A DNA stretch of 64,000 nucleotides, from assembly GCA_026874595.1 (NCBI GenBank), contig CM049307.1, positions 2,875,579-2,939,578 of the forward strand, written 5' to 3'. The translations under genes were made by a program, and so were the position numbers. Origin of the DNA: Sipunculus nudus. Lineage: Eukaryota > Annelida > Sipuncula > Golfingiida > Sipunculidae. Shown piece by piece: positions 31,471 to 44,544 of this stretch. Below the pieces are notes generated by a model. It saw nothing but the letters and a program-made list of their open reading frames with translations, did no database searches and was not told where the DNA came from. How positions within the stretch are numbered: position 1 is the first letter of the stretch; every line of letters starts with the position of its first letter.

Positions 31471-33685
31471 TTTGTTGACAACATAAGTAACACGGTTATA
31501 CAACAGTATGACATGTTTGTGTGGATTTGCTGTATATATATTTAAAAAAAAAAGTGATAGGTGGTGCAATCCAAATTATCACGTATTTTATCAAACTCAC
31601 ATGTCACATTGATTAGTGAAGCGAGCTGTTCATGTAGAGGTGGACATGCACTCGAGACGGGTATCTCTGATAGACCCGGGCACAATTTCCACTTGAATGC
31701 CTTTGGGAGAAGACATCCAATCTTGCGTCTCACTAAGATAAGTTAACACGGGCGTGCGGTGCATGTGATGCCTTAAAAAGTGTGGCTTCCCGGCCTGAGT
31801 ATGTGTGAACTGAGGGTTGTTTGATGGATCAGCACGGATACCTGCGACATGAGATCTACATAATTTGCCAATACCTGTCCCAAGTACGCTGCTTTGGGAA
31901 ATGAACTCCGTGCATACAGAATGTAGCGAGTCCATAAAGTAAGATCATATACGTATACATATACCAGATCCCATTAATAGTGCTGTTATTTTAAACTTTA
32001 TGACTAAACACTGCTTGAATGGATATTATTAAATTGCCTAAGCTAGGAAATATATTTATTTCCTTGCAGAAATGAATTAGTTTGGACATACCGTATATAT
32101 AATCCTTTATGAATAAATAAATATATATATATATATATATAATAACTTTTTAATGACATTATCTCATCTTAGGCTACTGTAAACTATACGTGATGCAATA
32201 TCAGATTTCTGCAAATGACCACGTCTCAAGCTAATAATACTGGGCACTTCGTGATCGGGATCATTAGGCATGTACTTATTTATGGTGCCTGTTTTATAGT
32301 TTTCTTGTTTCTTAAAGGAATACATAGACATTTGAAATAATATGTGTATTATATCACGCTGTTAGTTAATTTTGGCTGAAAATTTCACAAGCGAAACCAT
32401 TCCGGCACAAGGACTTACTAGATCAGAAAGAAATATTGCCAGATAACATAACATAATAAGACAAAAAAAACTGTAATATCTGTTTATTTAAGATACCTGG
32501 TATGTGAATAGGCCCTTTTATCAACAGGAATAAGGTGTTCCAGGTGAACGTTCAAGTACAACAGCACCCGTTCACAAACATTATCAGAATCAATGTAAAG
32601 CTTTTATATATTTTTTCTTTTCTTTAAAGTACATGCTTGGGTAATAGAAAAAAAAGATAGTAAATCCGATTTTTTATATATTTTTTTTTATATCTGATAT
32701 GTTCCCCATGAAACTCTGATATACCTTACATATGTCAGGAATAATATATATTAAAATAGGCAGTTCCTTTATACTGCGTAAATCAAATACAATAGCTAAA
32801 TAGAGCGTGAGTTGGTTTTAAAATTTGTTACAGAGCTGTCCAGAAGATGCCGAATTGGAGGAATTTAAAAAAGGCATAATTAAATCTTGTACGGAGAAAA
32901 GTCATGGGACGTAAGGTTCATTAATTTCTAATGGCAGATTGAAGTGAGTACAGTTGGAGCAGAACAAGAGACAATCTTGATAATTGAGAGATGAAAAAAT
33001 AACAGAGTGACACTCTCTCGGCGTAGAGCGACCCTGGAGTGCCTGCAAGGGTTATCTGTTTCAGTGGCCTTATTAATTTGCAGGCAAGAAAGGTAAGCCC
33101 AGGGGCAATAAATGTGAGCTTTAGTTGGTTTTTATATTCCTAGACGTATTTTGGACCCTCTTTGATGTGGAATGGCGTGTACGGCAGTTTATGAATCATA
33201 TCAAAGATCACAGTGCGTGTGGTATATATGGACTAAGATGCATGACATTAGAAGCATTATTAAATTAAATGGCTGAATGTCTTCCTGTCAGTCCGAGTCT
33301 TTCTACTTTAACTGTGCGATTATTTGTCCCAGATCTAATTTTGACATGAGATGTATATATAAATCTCCGTATGTAATGTGACCCCACGCTTCCCTGCATT
33401 TACTGTCCCTGTGTCGCTTAACTCTATGGACCGATTACATTTCCAGTATTATTAAAATATGATTGGATCGTGTGATTTTATTTGTAAGAACCATTAAGGC
33501 ATTTTATTCGGAACAACAGTCAATAAACTTCAGAACTAATGAGTAATATACTTTTTAAGCCGGACGGTATTGAAAGGTTGTGCAGGGGGCGCGCCCCTCT
33601 TTCTACCTGCAACATCTAGGAAACATCTTTGTGACTGTGGACTTGAACGAAAGTATGGAGGCTCACATCAGTAGTCTGAGCCGTA

Positions 33686-33689
<4 letters not shown>
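31471..33689. other. Unassigned AT-rich sequence
   Basis: Contains a short (TA)n at 32120-32141. Around 32330-32520, 'GTTAGTTAATTTTGGCTGAA' and 'GGTATGTGAATAGGCCC' distantly resemble the inverted arms and their inner flank near 12520-12850. No gene supported. Confidence 0.4.

Positions 33690-33737
<48 letters not shown>
33690..33737. repeat. (TA)n microsatellite
   Basis: About 24 TA units, forming the left edge of the non-LTR relic that follows. Confidence 0.97.
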
Positions 33738-33739
<2 letters not shown>

Positions 33740-34365
33740 ATCGGTAAGGTCAGAAGGCATTGCTGTAAAGATGCTGCAGACAAGTTGGTTGATGCCTTAA
33801 TCACTTGTAAGTTAGACGAAGTAGTGCAATGTACTACTCCTGTCAGGTCACCCATCTGTTCTCACACAGAACCTACAGATCAGCCAGAATGTGGCGGCGC
33901 GCGTTGTAACTTGCACGAGATAATCTGAGTACATCTAACCTGTGCTTCATGCTGGTCCTGCATTCAAGGCTCGGTACTATCTGCACGAGCTCATTTAACC
34001 TTACAACCAGAATCGTGATTTTCGCTCTTCCCACCCGGGTTTTTTTTGGTCCCATTTAAAACTTTAATGTAGATTGGACCTAACTTTAGAATGAATTACC
34101 ACGGTACCTGTATCACAGTGTAGCCTGTCACCTTTTAAATCTCACCTTAAAGCCTATTTGTTCAGCAATATTACGTATATTATATATATATATTTTAACG
34201 TATGGTCTTGAAACATTTTATTGTTAAAAACTTAATTTTGTATTTTTTATATTCATTGCTAATTTAACTAATATTATTGCATTTGTCATCTTTTAGTCAT
34301 GTACAGCGTATAGGGCACCATTCTGGTGGAATAAATGATTATTATCATCATTATTTTATTTTTTT
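33740..34365 (+). pseudogene. 3' end of a non-LTR retrotransposon (L2/CR1 type)
   Basis: The C-terminal reverse transcriptase region of a LINE. 'IGKVRRHCCKDAADKLVDAL' and 'ITCKLD', then after a frame change 'QNVAARVVTCTR', a stop, 'PVLHAGPAF', and finally 'SLSPFKSHLKAYLF', the usual closing motif before the 3' tail. A 3' end with 'GGGCACCATTCTGGTGG', 'AATAAATGATTATTATCATC' follows. 5'-truncated at the (TA)n tract and broken by stops and shifts. Confidence 0.75.
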
Positions 34366-34483
34366 AAACAAAATAAAACAAGCTTCATACCGAGAACCAG
34401 TGCCGGATCTTGCGTATCACAGCTTTTCTTTCCTGTACTTTGGGAGTTGTATAATGTATTAAGTTTACTAGCATTCAGGCCAC

Positions 34484-36118
34484 ACCTGTGATGATGACTT
34501 GTTTACCTGTGATGATGACTTGTTAACCTGTGATGGTGACCTGTTTACCTGTGATGGTGACCTGTTTACCTGTGATGGTAACCTGTTTACCTGTGATGAT
34601 GACCTGTTTACCTGTGATAGTGACCTGTTTATCTGTGATGGCGATCTGTGATGGTGACCTTTTTACCTGTGATGATGACCTGTGATGATGACCTGTTTAC
34701 CTGTGATGATGACCTGTTAACCTATGATGGTGACCTGTTTACCTGTGATGATGACCTGTTTACCTGTCATGATCACCTGTTTACCTGTGATGGTGACCTG
34801 TTTACCTGTGATGGTGACCTGTTTACCTGTGATGATGACCTGTTTACCTGTGATGGTGACCTGTTTATCTGTGATGGCGATCTGTGATGATGACCTGTTT
34901 ACCTGTGATGATGACCTGTTTACCTGTGATGATGACCTGTTTACCTGTGATGATGACCTGCTAACCTGTGTTGATGACCTGTTTACCTGTGATGGTAACC
35001 TGTTTACCTGTGATGATGACCTGTTTACCTGTGATGGTGACCTGTTTATCTGTGATGGCGATCTGTAATGGTGACCTTTTTACCTGTGATAGTGACCTGT
35101 AATGCTGACCTGTTTACCTGTGATGCTGACCTGTTTACCTGTAATGATGACCTGTTTACCTGTGATGATGACCTGTTTACCTGTGAAGATGACCTGTTTA
35201 CCTGTGTTGGTAACCTGTTTACCTGTGATGATGACCTGTTAACCTGTGATGATGACTTGTTTACCTGTGATGATGACCTGTTTACCTGTGATGGTGACCT
35301 GTTTATCTGTGATGGCGATCTGTGATGATGACCTGTTTACCTGTGATGATGACATGTTTACTTGTGATGATGACCTGTTTGTCTGTGATGATGACATGTT
35401 TACCTGTGATGGTAACCTGTTTACCTGTGATGATGACCTGTTTACCTGTGATGGAGCCCTGTTCATCTGTGATGGCGATCTGTGATGGTGACCTTTTTTT
35501 ACCTGTGATAGTGACCTGTGATGGTGACCTTTATACCTGTGATAGTGACCTGTGATGGTGACTTGTTTACCTGTGATGGTGACTTGTGATGATGACCTGT
35601 TTACCTGTGATGATGACCTGTTTACCTGTGTTGATGACCTGTTTACCTGTTATGGTGACCTGTTTACCTGTGATGATGACCTGTTTACCTGTGATGATGA
35701 CCTGTTTACCTGTGATGATGACCTGTTTACCTGTGATGATGACCTGTTTACCTGTGATGGTAACCTGTTTACCTGTGATGATGACCTGTTTACCTCTGGT
35801 GGTGACCTGTTTACCTGTGAAGGTGACTTGTTTACCTGTGAGGTGACTTGTGATGGTGACCTGTTTACCTGTAATGGTGACCTGTTTACCTGTGATGGTG
35901 ACTTGTTTGCCTGTGATGGTGACCTGTTTACTGGTGATGGTGACCTGTTTACCTGCGATGATGACATGTTTACCTGTGATGGTGACCTGTTTACCTGTGA
36001 AGGTGACTTGTTTACCTGTGAGGTGACTTGTGATGGTGACCTGTTTACCTGTGATGGTGACCTGTTTACCTGTGATGGTGACTTGTTTACCTGTGATGGT
36101 GACCTTGTTACCTGTGTC
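34484..36118. repeat. 21-bp minisatellite, about 78 copies
   Basis: The unit is close to TGATGATGACCTGTTTACCTG. Because 21 is a multiple of three, all units stay in frame and give long Cys-Asp-Asp-Asp-Leu-Phe-Thr style frames on plus and Ser-Gln-Val-Asn-Arg style frames on minus. These are not genes. A variant ending 'TTTATCTGTGATGGCGATCTG' (split here as a marker) occurs near 34632, 34866, 35047, 35303 and 35468, showing higher-order amplification. Each typical unit contains TGTTTAC and TGACCT. Confidence 0.97.
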
Positions 36119-36804
36119 GGGGTGTTGAACTGTCTTTTCCATAACCCATAAACGACCGTGATATTATGAAACGATAATGAAAATGTTATGCCTATTACAT
36201 TCGTATAGAGAAACATTAATCACAATGCTAAAAACAAATTAGTCAAAATGGTGCCCAGGTAAGCTCTGGACTTTATTAACTAAACAATGGCAATATAAAA
36301 TTAAAAAGAAAAGACACTAAGACACAGACAAACATGTATGTATATGTTTTTTTATTTTGTTTGTACCATTATAATATTTGTCTTCATTAGCCGTGAAAGC
36401 ACGACTTGGCGGGTTTTCTAATTGGATTGACAGAGCTTCGGAAGACTTATGTCTTATGTCAGGGAGACAGAAGCACGCTATATTCCCCTGTGACCGTTAC
36501 AAGGCCACGTGACCAAAACTCTTTGAGGGAGGTCTGTTCTGCATCATTAACGGTTATCATTAGTTCATCTGCTGCCTCTTTCTATCCACGCAACCTTTAC
36601 TTAAAATACTTCTTTAATCTTAATTAACGTAATCACTGATGAATTATTAACAAAGAGTGTCACTTGAAGAGCCTTCTATTTTCAAATTATGGCAAATCCC
36701 TTATGTTGATTCAAATTGATTGGTCGAGAGTATATTGAACCCGAAGAAAACCCAGAACTGAAGAAGACCTTAAGTTTGTCCTTAACAGCCATCATGGCCA
36801 TGGA
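36119..36804. other. No recognised feature
   Basis: Spacer between two minisatellites. A small plus frame at 36406-36627 has no recognisable motif. Confidence 0.45.
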
Positions 36805-37045
36805 ACAGTGATTATAATTATCAAGAAGGTTACTATCTCTGTGAGACAGTGATTATAATTATCAAGAAGGTTGCTATCTGTGAGACAGTGATTATAATTA
36901 TCGAGAAGGTTACTATCTGTGAGACAGTGATTATAATAATCGAGAAGGTTACTATCTTTGAGACAGTGATTATAATTATCAAGAAGGTTATTATCTGTGA
37001 GACAGTGATTATGATTATCGAGAAGGTTACTATCTGTGAGACAGT
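36805..37045. repeat. 39-bp minisatellite, six copies
   Basis: Unit of ACAGTGATTATAATTATCAA plus GAAGGTTACTATCTGTGAG, well conserved, with single-base changes and a 3-bp insertion in the first copy. The unit length keeps frames open on both strands. Confidence 0.95.
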
Positions 37046-38014
37046 CTTCTATTTCGAACATTTCACTAAGACACTGTTTCTTTTTTAACTATTTTACTTT
37101 CTATTATTTGATCATCCTCTTGTTGATGGATTTTGATTCACTCTTCTGAGAAGCTGCATGCCAGTGATACCATTTCCTAAGGTATTAAAAATATATTGTA
37201 TTAGGGTCATAATAAAATTGTTCTGGTGACGGTTTGTTTTGTTTTGTTATTTTTACTGTCTTAGGCATTCAGCGGTTGCGAAAGGACAAATTTGCAAAGT
37301 TAAATGCAGAATACATAAATATACTCTGATTCTTTATATTATCTAATAAGCAAGACAATTATATATCATTCTCTTTTATTTCATTCTCAAAAATTATCAC
37401 CGGCAGATACGTGCAGCGATAGATTCCGTGCAACAGTGTAGGTTTTTGTTTGGCCTGATTTGATTATGGTTTATTTGGAACACAAACATTAAGACCATGG
37501 AACTATCCTTACAAATAATAAGGAAGACAGTTAATTGAATGAAACATGCTTTAAAGGTGTTTTTAATTAAATATTCAAATGTATAGTCAAGCCTGTGGCA
37601 TGACCGGTTTTACACTGCTAGCTTCCTGTTTATCTTTCTTTGCTCGGCGTCCAAGATCTCTATCATTAACAGACAAAGAATAATCCCCGGTTTTGCGCAA
37701 AGTGCACCTGCAGACTTGGCCATTCTTTCCTCCAAACCCGTTTCAATAATAGTGAGACAGAATAGAACAAATATTTTGTTGTTTTACCTGGTTAACTGAC
37801 ATTTTCTCATTTAAGCAGGATTATGTAAAAGAAAAAAAATCTTAAAAACTCTCCAGGACACACTTCAGACTCTCCACCAGGCTTAAAAAAAAATCCCGCC
37901 CGTGCATGGAAACAGTCAATCAACGTGCGAAGAATGTGATTTTTTTTTTCAATAAAAGGTTATATCGTTATCAGTTACCTTTTACTAAAAATGCATGGAT
38001 TAGTTTTCGTTTAT

Positions 38015-38019
<5 letters not shown>
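37046..38019. other. No recognised feature
   Basis: AT-rich, no gene or repeat supported. Confidence 0.5.

Positions 38020-38058
<39 letters not shown>
38020..38058. repeat. (TA)n microsatellite
   Basis: About 19 AT units. Confidence 0.95.
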
Positions 38059-38060
<2 letters not shown>

Positions 38061-38509
38061 TATTTAAGTGGCGGAAACAGCCTGATTGCAACTAAAATAT
38101 TGTAGGGTCAGGTTTTTTAGGGGGAAGGTGTTGGAAAGGTAGAAAAAAAGAGGAAATAATTGGCATTATATAAATACACATGGCAAGAAGCGGCTAGAAG
38201 ATGTGGAATAGTAAAATTTAGGTAACTTGTTTAAATTAGTGTCAGGAGCTGATGCTTCTGCTATGTAATAGTGTATAATACTTTTTCAATCGGTGTTAAG
38301 GGAGTCTGACAGAAATTTATAGGCTGTTCAATCATTATAACTTCCTCATGATGTTTTAACGAATGAAAATATCAATGATCGCTATACAGGTAAATCCAAT
38401 GATACAGAGTTCCTGACATAGAAAAAAATGGTATCACTAGCTAGACAGTTCGGTCCGCTTTTATGTCATACCCGTAACACATGCAACATTTCATACATGC
38501 ATCCCAGAG
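38059..38509. other. No recognised feature
   Basis: AT-rich spacer before the 23-bp array; nothing supported. Confidence 0.5.
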
Positions 38510-40044
38510 ATGATCCCCATACAAGGCTAGAGATGTTCCTCATACCAGGCTAGAGATGCTCCTAATACCAGGCTAGAGATGCTCCTCATACCAGGCTAGG
38601 GATGCTCTTCATACCAGGCTAGAGATGCCCCTCGTACCAGGCTGGAGATGCTCCTCATACAAGGCTAGAGATTATCCTCATACCAGGCTAGAGATGCTCC
38701 TCGTACCAGGCTAGAGATGCTCCTCATACCAGGCTAGAGATGCTCCTAATACCAGGCTAGAGATGCTACTCATACCAGACTAGAGATGCTCCTAATACCA
38801 GGCTAGAGATGATCCTCATACCCGGCTAGAGATGATCCTCATACCAGGCTAGAGATGCTCCTCGTACCAGGCTAGAGATGCTCCTCATACAAGGCTAGAG
38901 ATGCTCCTCGTACCAGGCTAGAGATGCTCCTCGTACCAGGCTAGAGATTCTCCTCTTACCAGGCTAGAGATGCTCCTCATACCAAGCTAGAGATGATCCT
39001 AATACCAGGCTGGAGATGATCCTCATACCAGGCTTGAGATGATCCTCATACCAGGCTAGAGATGATCCTCATACCAGGCTTGAGATGCTTCTCGTACCAG
39101 ACTAGAGATGCTCCTAATACCAGGCTAGAGATGCTCCTCATACCAGGCTAGAGATGCTCCTCATACCAGGCTAGAGATGCTCCTCGTACCAGGCTAGAGA
39201 TGCTCCTCATACCAGGCTAGAGATGCTCCTCCTACCAAGCTAGAGATGATCCTAATACCAGGCTGGAGATGATCCTCATACCAGGCTTGAGATGATCCTC
39301 ATACCAGGCTAGAGATGCTCCTCATACCAGGCTAGAGATTCTCCTTATACCAGGCTAGAGATGCTCCTCATACCAGGCTAGAGATGCTCCTCTTACCAGG
39401 CTAGAGATGCTCCTCATACTAAGCTAGAGATGATCCTCATACCAGGCTTGAGATGATCCTCATACCAGGCTAGAGATGCTCCCCATACAAGGCTAGAGAT
39501 GCTCTACATACCAGGCTAGAGATGCTCCTCATACCAGGCCAGAGATGATCCTCATACCAGGCTAGAGATGCTCCCCATACAAGGCTAGAGATGCTCTTCA
39601 TACCAGGCTAGAGATGCTCCTCGTACCAGGCTAGAGATTTCACTCATACAAGACTAGAGATGCTCCTCATACCAGGCTAGAGATTCTCATTATACCAGGC
39701 TAGAGATTCTCCTCATACCAGGCTAGAGATGCTCCTCATACCAGGCTAGAGATGCTCCTCTTACCAAGCTAGAGATGCTCCTCATACCAAGCTAGAGATG
39801 ATCCTCATACCAGGCTTGAGATGATCCTCATACCAGGCTAGAGATGCTCCCCATACAAGGCTAGAGATGCTCTTCATACCAGGCTAGAGATGCCCCTCAT
39901 ACCAGGCCAGAGATGATCCTCATACCAGGCTTGAGATGCTCCCCATACAAGGCTAGAGATGCTCTTCATACCAGGCTAGAGATGCTCCTCGTACCAGGCT
40001 AGAGATGATCCTCATACCAGGCTAGAGATGCTCCCCATACAAGG
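38510..40044. repeat. 23-bp minisatellite, about 66 copies
   Basis: Unit close to GCTAGAGATGCTCCTCATAC plus CAG. Variants GATCCT/GCTCCT, CAAG/CCAG and CGTACC/CATACC recur in blocks: the series ending 'CCAAGCTAGAGATGATCCT' then 'CCAGGCTTGAGATGATCC' appears several times (about 38980, 39235, 39420, 39785), indicating multi-unit amplification. No long frames, since 23 is not a multiple of three and stops occur. Confidence 0.97.
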
Positions 40045-40924
40045 CGGTTAGTGGAATCATGATTAGAAATGATATTTTTTTCCTTGCAAGGGCCGTACTA
40101 TCTCAAGCCTAACAAATATCACATATTAAATGTTATATTCAGGTTATTTGAAAGTTATTTACATTAGCAAATGTGGACTAATTAACAGTGAGCGAGCAAT
40201 TCGTATGCAAGTACAACTGAATTGCCATAAAAATTACATCTGTAGTGTCATTCTGTGGTCCAAGCAGTATCCCCCTTCGGACTCACACTGATCCGTGTAA
40301 AACAGGAATGGACAAACTACGGCCCGCGGCCCGCACATGTTCTGACACGGCGATGTCAGTTTGAGTAGAATTCTTGTTTACTGGCTCACTTGTTTAGCGA
40401 TTTGATGAAGGTGTCCTTGCTTGAAGCACTGCCTGGGGACTCATACAACCTTAATCCGCCCCCTGACTGAAGCTGATATAATATAAGATATGTTGATGAG
40501 TCAGATCAGGATCGCGAACACGGATTAGATTTCTTTGTTTCTTGTATTGCGTATTATTACCTATTTAATTGTCTTTCGTTTTCTCGATTTAAAAATATTT
40601 CCCACTCGTTCTTTAAAGAGTTACTATTGCTTGATAAAAAGGTATCCGCTGATATAAGATCTATTTAACGTCCAGAAACGTGGGGCTCCCCACAAGCGCC
40701 TTTAACTCATTGTTTTTTGTTAGATAACTATATTATATATAAATCTGTCCTTGATTCTCATCAATTGAACCACGTGGTTATAATAGGGATAAGCTGAAGC
40801 TAACATGTAATGAAGATTAATGAGCCAGTAAATTGGTATTAATCCGGACGGCACTTGCGTCCTCATCACTCTAAATTATCACCAAAAGATTGAATTGATA
40901 GTATTATATCTATTGCTTCTCACA
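40045..40924. other. Mostly unassigned; carries a hAT-like end
   Basis: Apart from the hAT-like terminus at 40303-40335, nothing is supported in this AT-rich spacer. Confidence 0.45.
40303..40335 (+). mobile_element. Solitary hAT-like terminal inverted repeat
   Basis: CAGGAATGGACAAACTACGG followed by CCCGCGGCCCGC resembles the CAG-starting, 'CAAACTACGGCCCGCGG'-bearing ends of a widespread animal hAT transposon group. The partner end is not found within the next kilobase, so this is a truncated or decayed copy. Confidence 0.5.
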
Positions 40925-42435
40925 GGCTTCAAGAAATTTTTCAGATTTAGCGAATACAAATTGCATTGATAACCCCAATTTACAAAGGCAAAGGCCCAAG
41001 GGACGATGCCGGAAATTTCAGACCAATTTCAATATTACCACATATTCCCAAGATATTTGAAAGGATTATTCATGAACAAATAATGCAACATCTGATAAAG
41101 TATGACTTGATTTCCCTTGACCAATCTGCCTTCCTAGTTCACCATACTACCCAAACTTGCATGCACAAAGTCGTCAATGCTTGGCAGGAAGGTATAGACA
41201 GAAAAAAATACTCTGGTGCTTGTTCCTTCGATATAAGAAAATGTTACTTCGTCTGTTCGGAATAATTGATGGCGCGCATGACCTGCTAGCTGGTTATTTA
41301 CGACGAAGAACGCAATCTGTCAGGAGTGGAAACAATTAATACATCAGCGTTAAAATTTATAGTCATGGGCATCCCCCAGGGTTCCATACTAGGACCTCTC
41401 CTTTTTCTCATTTACGTGAACGACATGAACAAACACGTGGGAAACTGTCATTGTAATATATACGCGGATTACACTGTTATTTATTTCACTAGTGATGATC
41501 CTCTAAAGGTAAAACACGAATTGCAAACGGAAGTAAATAACTTATCCGAATGGTTCATACAAAACAGATTAACATTAAATGTTGACAAAACTTATTCATT
41601 ACTTTTGAGATCGCGATACATGTCTTATTTTCCATTGAATATTACACTTAACCAAACGGCCAGAAAACAAAGTACTACGATGAAATATTTGGGCATTGTT
41701 TTAAATGACCATCTAAATTGGTCGGATCATATTGAACATTTGTCTCGTACATTATCAACGAAATTAGGCGCTCTGTTCAGAGCAAGCAGATTCTTACAAA
41801 AGGGAATCTTACTAAATATATACAAAGGTTTTATTCAGCCTCACATAGACTATGGGATGGCTATCTGGGGTTACACTTCTAAAACCAATCTGATTAAAAT
41901 ACAAAAACTACATAATCGCGCAGTTAGAATAATTTGCAATATGTTCACTCATGAGAGAAGCACCAGTGATCTACGGACTGCTCTCGAAATCCAATCAGTA
42001 GCAGAGAGACGAGCTTACATGACTTTCATCTTGTTATATAAATGCATTAATAGCCAATGCCCATCTTATCTATTAGAGCGCTTGAGCTATGTCACAGACG
42101 TGCATGGATACGAGACACGGGCAAACGCAAATGGAGCATTGTCCAAGCCTAAAGCACGAACAGAATATTGAGAAACTCAATCATATATCATGGCCCCCTG
42201 CTATGGAATAGGTTACCAGCTGATGTGAAGAATAGCCCTTCTCTTTACAGTTTTAAAAAAGCATAAAACAATTTGTCATATCTTTTATAAAGGATTGATT
42301 AAGTTCTAATCTAATTTTAAAAGTTCACCAGTGTATATTGCATTACATTGTATTTTTATATCAGGGCCTTGTGGAAGATCAGACATTGAACAAGTCACCC
42401 TGAATAAAGATTTCTTAATTAATAAATAAATAAAA
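40925..42435 (+). pseudogene. 5'-truncated non-LTR retrotransposon (CR1/jockey type)
   Basis: Reverse transcriptase of a LINE. First frame (from 40966): 'ITPIYKGKGPRDDAGNFRPI', 'SILPHIPKIFERIIHEQIM', 'DQSAFLVHHTTQTCMHKVV', 'CSFDIRKCY' (motif A region, then a break). The next part reads 'GAHDLLAGYLRRRTQSVRSG' and, from 41326, 'IPQGSILGPLLFLIYVNDM', 'IYADYTVIYF' where the catalytic YADD is YADY, 'GIVLNDHLNWSDHI' and 'NIYKGFIQPHIDYG', in one open stretch to 42171. After another shift 'GPLLWNRLPADVKNSPSLYS' closes the protein. The 3' end is 'GGGCCTTGTGGAAGATC' with an (AATA)n-like tail near 42420. Endonuclease domain absent. Dead by catalytic change, deletion and shifts. Confidence 0.88.
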
Positions 42436-43377
42436 ATACAAAAAGATGGTTTTGATTAATAAACCTCACTCTTTAAGGAGTGATGTGTGATTTTTATAAT
42501 ATATGTATATGTAAGGATAAAACCCTCATTTAATGAAATCTTTCTTTGTTGGTGAAAGGAACCCCGGACCCCTTGTTAGTTGTGTGCCGATAGGTGTTTT
42601 ATTCTCAATGATATGACATGAAATTGCTGTCTTTAGACTTAGTGATCTAGATTGCAGCATTAGTCCTGGTGCCTATTTGGCTTGTTCCGAGAGGTCCTAG
42701 TTTGTGAATATGAATGTTGGCACTCAAGAAACGTTTTTTTTTTATCAAAGCACATCAAAGCCAAGTTCGCGGATGAGCGATATAAGCAATATTTTACTCC
42801 TTTTTCATTGTTGAAATTGTAGATGTCAAGCTTTATCTTTGGATCTGTTACATGCTTATCAAATGCAATTACGCCTAATAATTTCAATAAATAATTTTTT
42901 ATTACTTTTTAGATGTGTTCATATATTTAGTCAAAGCTTTTGATATGATAAAGATTATGGAATTTCTTCATAGTGTTTGTTTTGTCCAAAGGATTTAAAC
43001 CTTGGAACTGGCACTTTGACGCGGTCAGATAATAAAGGAAAATTCTAGAAAAATCAGCCTTGTTTCAAGTGTCAACATTTACTTTTCAAAACTAGGAATC
43101 ATCGTTCAATAAACTTGCAAAAAAAATCCTTGTAATTCGTGTCTAAATATTTGGTAAAGAAAAGAACACACAAAAATATCATTGTTTTGCTAATTGGACA
43201 AACTGCACTTTATAAGCATGTAGCGATTCCCCTTAGCAAGCGAAATTGGCAATATGATGCGGTTCAAGCGCCAACATACGTTTTCTCAACAAAGGGACCT
43301 CTACGTACAAGAAATTAAGGTCTAGAAAATTCCCTCTGGAGCTGCAGCGGTACACCACCTACTTAATACGACCAGGC
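42436..43377. other. No recognised feature
   Basis: AT-rich; the minus frame at 42660-42887 has no motif. Nothing supported. Confidence 0.45.
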
Positions 43378-44008
43378 CTCACTGAATTATCCTTATTGGC
43401 CCATGGACTCTAAAAATAGAGCATCACTGCTTCTTCCCTATTGGCCCATGGACTCTACAATAAGGCGTCACCGAATCTCCCCTATTTGCTCATGTACTCT
43501 AAAAAAGGCATCACCGAATCTTCCCTATTTGCCTATGTACTCTACAATAAGGCGTCACTGAAACTTCCCTATTTGTCCATGTACTCTACAATAAGGCGTC
43601 ACTGAATCTTCCCTACTGGTCCATGGATTGTACAATAATCCGTCAAACTCTTCCTTATTGGCCCATGGACTCTACAGTAATGCATAACTGAATCTTCTCT
43701 AATAGCCCATGTACTCTACAATAAGGCATCACTGAATCGTTCCTATTAGCCCAAGCACTCTAAAAAAAAAGACGTCACTAAATCTTCCTTTTTGGCCCAT
43801 TGACTCTACAATAAGCCGTCACTGAATCTTCCCTTTTGGCCCATGGACTCTACAATAAGGTGTCACTGAATCTTCTCTAATGGCCCATGGACTCTACAAT
43901 AAGATATCACTGAATCTTCCCTATATGTCCATGGACTTTACAATAAGGCGTCACTGAATCTTTCCTATTGGTCCATGCACTCTAAAATAAGGCGTCCCTT
44001 AATCTTCA
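43378..44008. repeat. 44-bp minisatellite, about 14 copies
   Basis: Unit close to CTTCCCTATTGGCCCATGGA plus CTCTACAATAAGGCGTCACTGAAT (given in two parts, second part varying). Units differ by several substitutions and small indels, so this array is older or less homogenised than its neighbours. Confidence 0.93.
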
Positions 44009-44544
44009 AATTTCATTTTACTGTTTTTTTATAACCGAAAGGGCTTCAAGGTTGTATTAACAACGTTCTAGAATATCTCATGTATAATATACAGGAAATA
44101 TATGAGTCTTTCATGAGATTATGTGTGTGGCTTTTGTCTAAAGTTTAAATATAAGTGGATATTGATAAAAACAGTATATCAGTGGAACCAATTAACAATT
44201 GTTAAGAGCAAGGAAATCCCTACATAAAGTAAATTGTTTGGTCAACCTTCCGGAACCAGTTGATCATTATATGCTGCACAGAATCCCATAAATATTCATG
44301 CATTTCTAACGGCAAGGACACGTCTGCAAATTGGACAGGAAAGGAGTTTCGCGGCATAATTAACTAGATTCGAAACCCATCCATCCAGAGATCTGACTTG
44401 ACAGAGGCAGGTCAGTTGGTGCACGGCCGACGCGTGCTATCTCAATCAAACTATTTGCATTTCATCGCTTTACCCGCCCAAGGTGTAACTGGTGGATTTG
44501 CTATGTTTACTTTATTTTGTTCTAAGGTCCTTTGTACCCGGAGG
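44009..44544. other. No recognised feature
   Basis: AT-rich; nothing supported. Confidence 0.5.

Noticed and set aside
34648-36216. Several long overlapping frames on both strands (up to about 200 codons)
   Set aside because: They lie wholly in the 21-bp minisatellite; the unit is a multiple of three and has no stop codon in several frames, so the frames are automatic.
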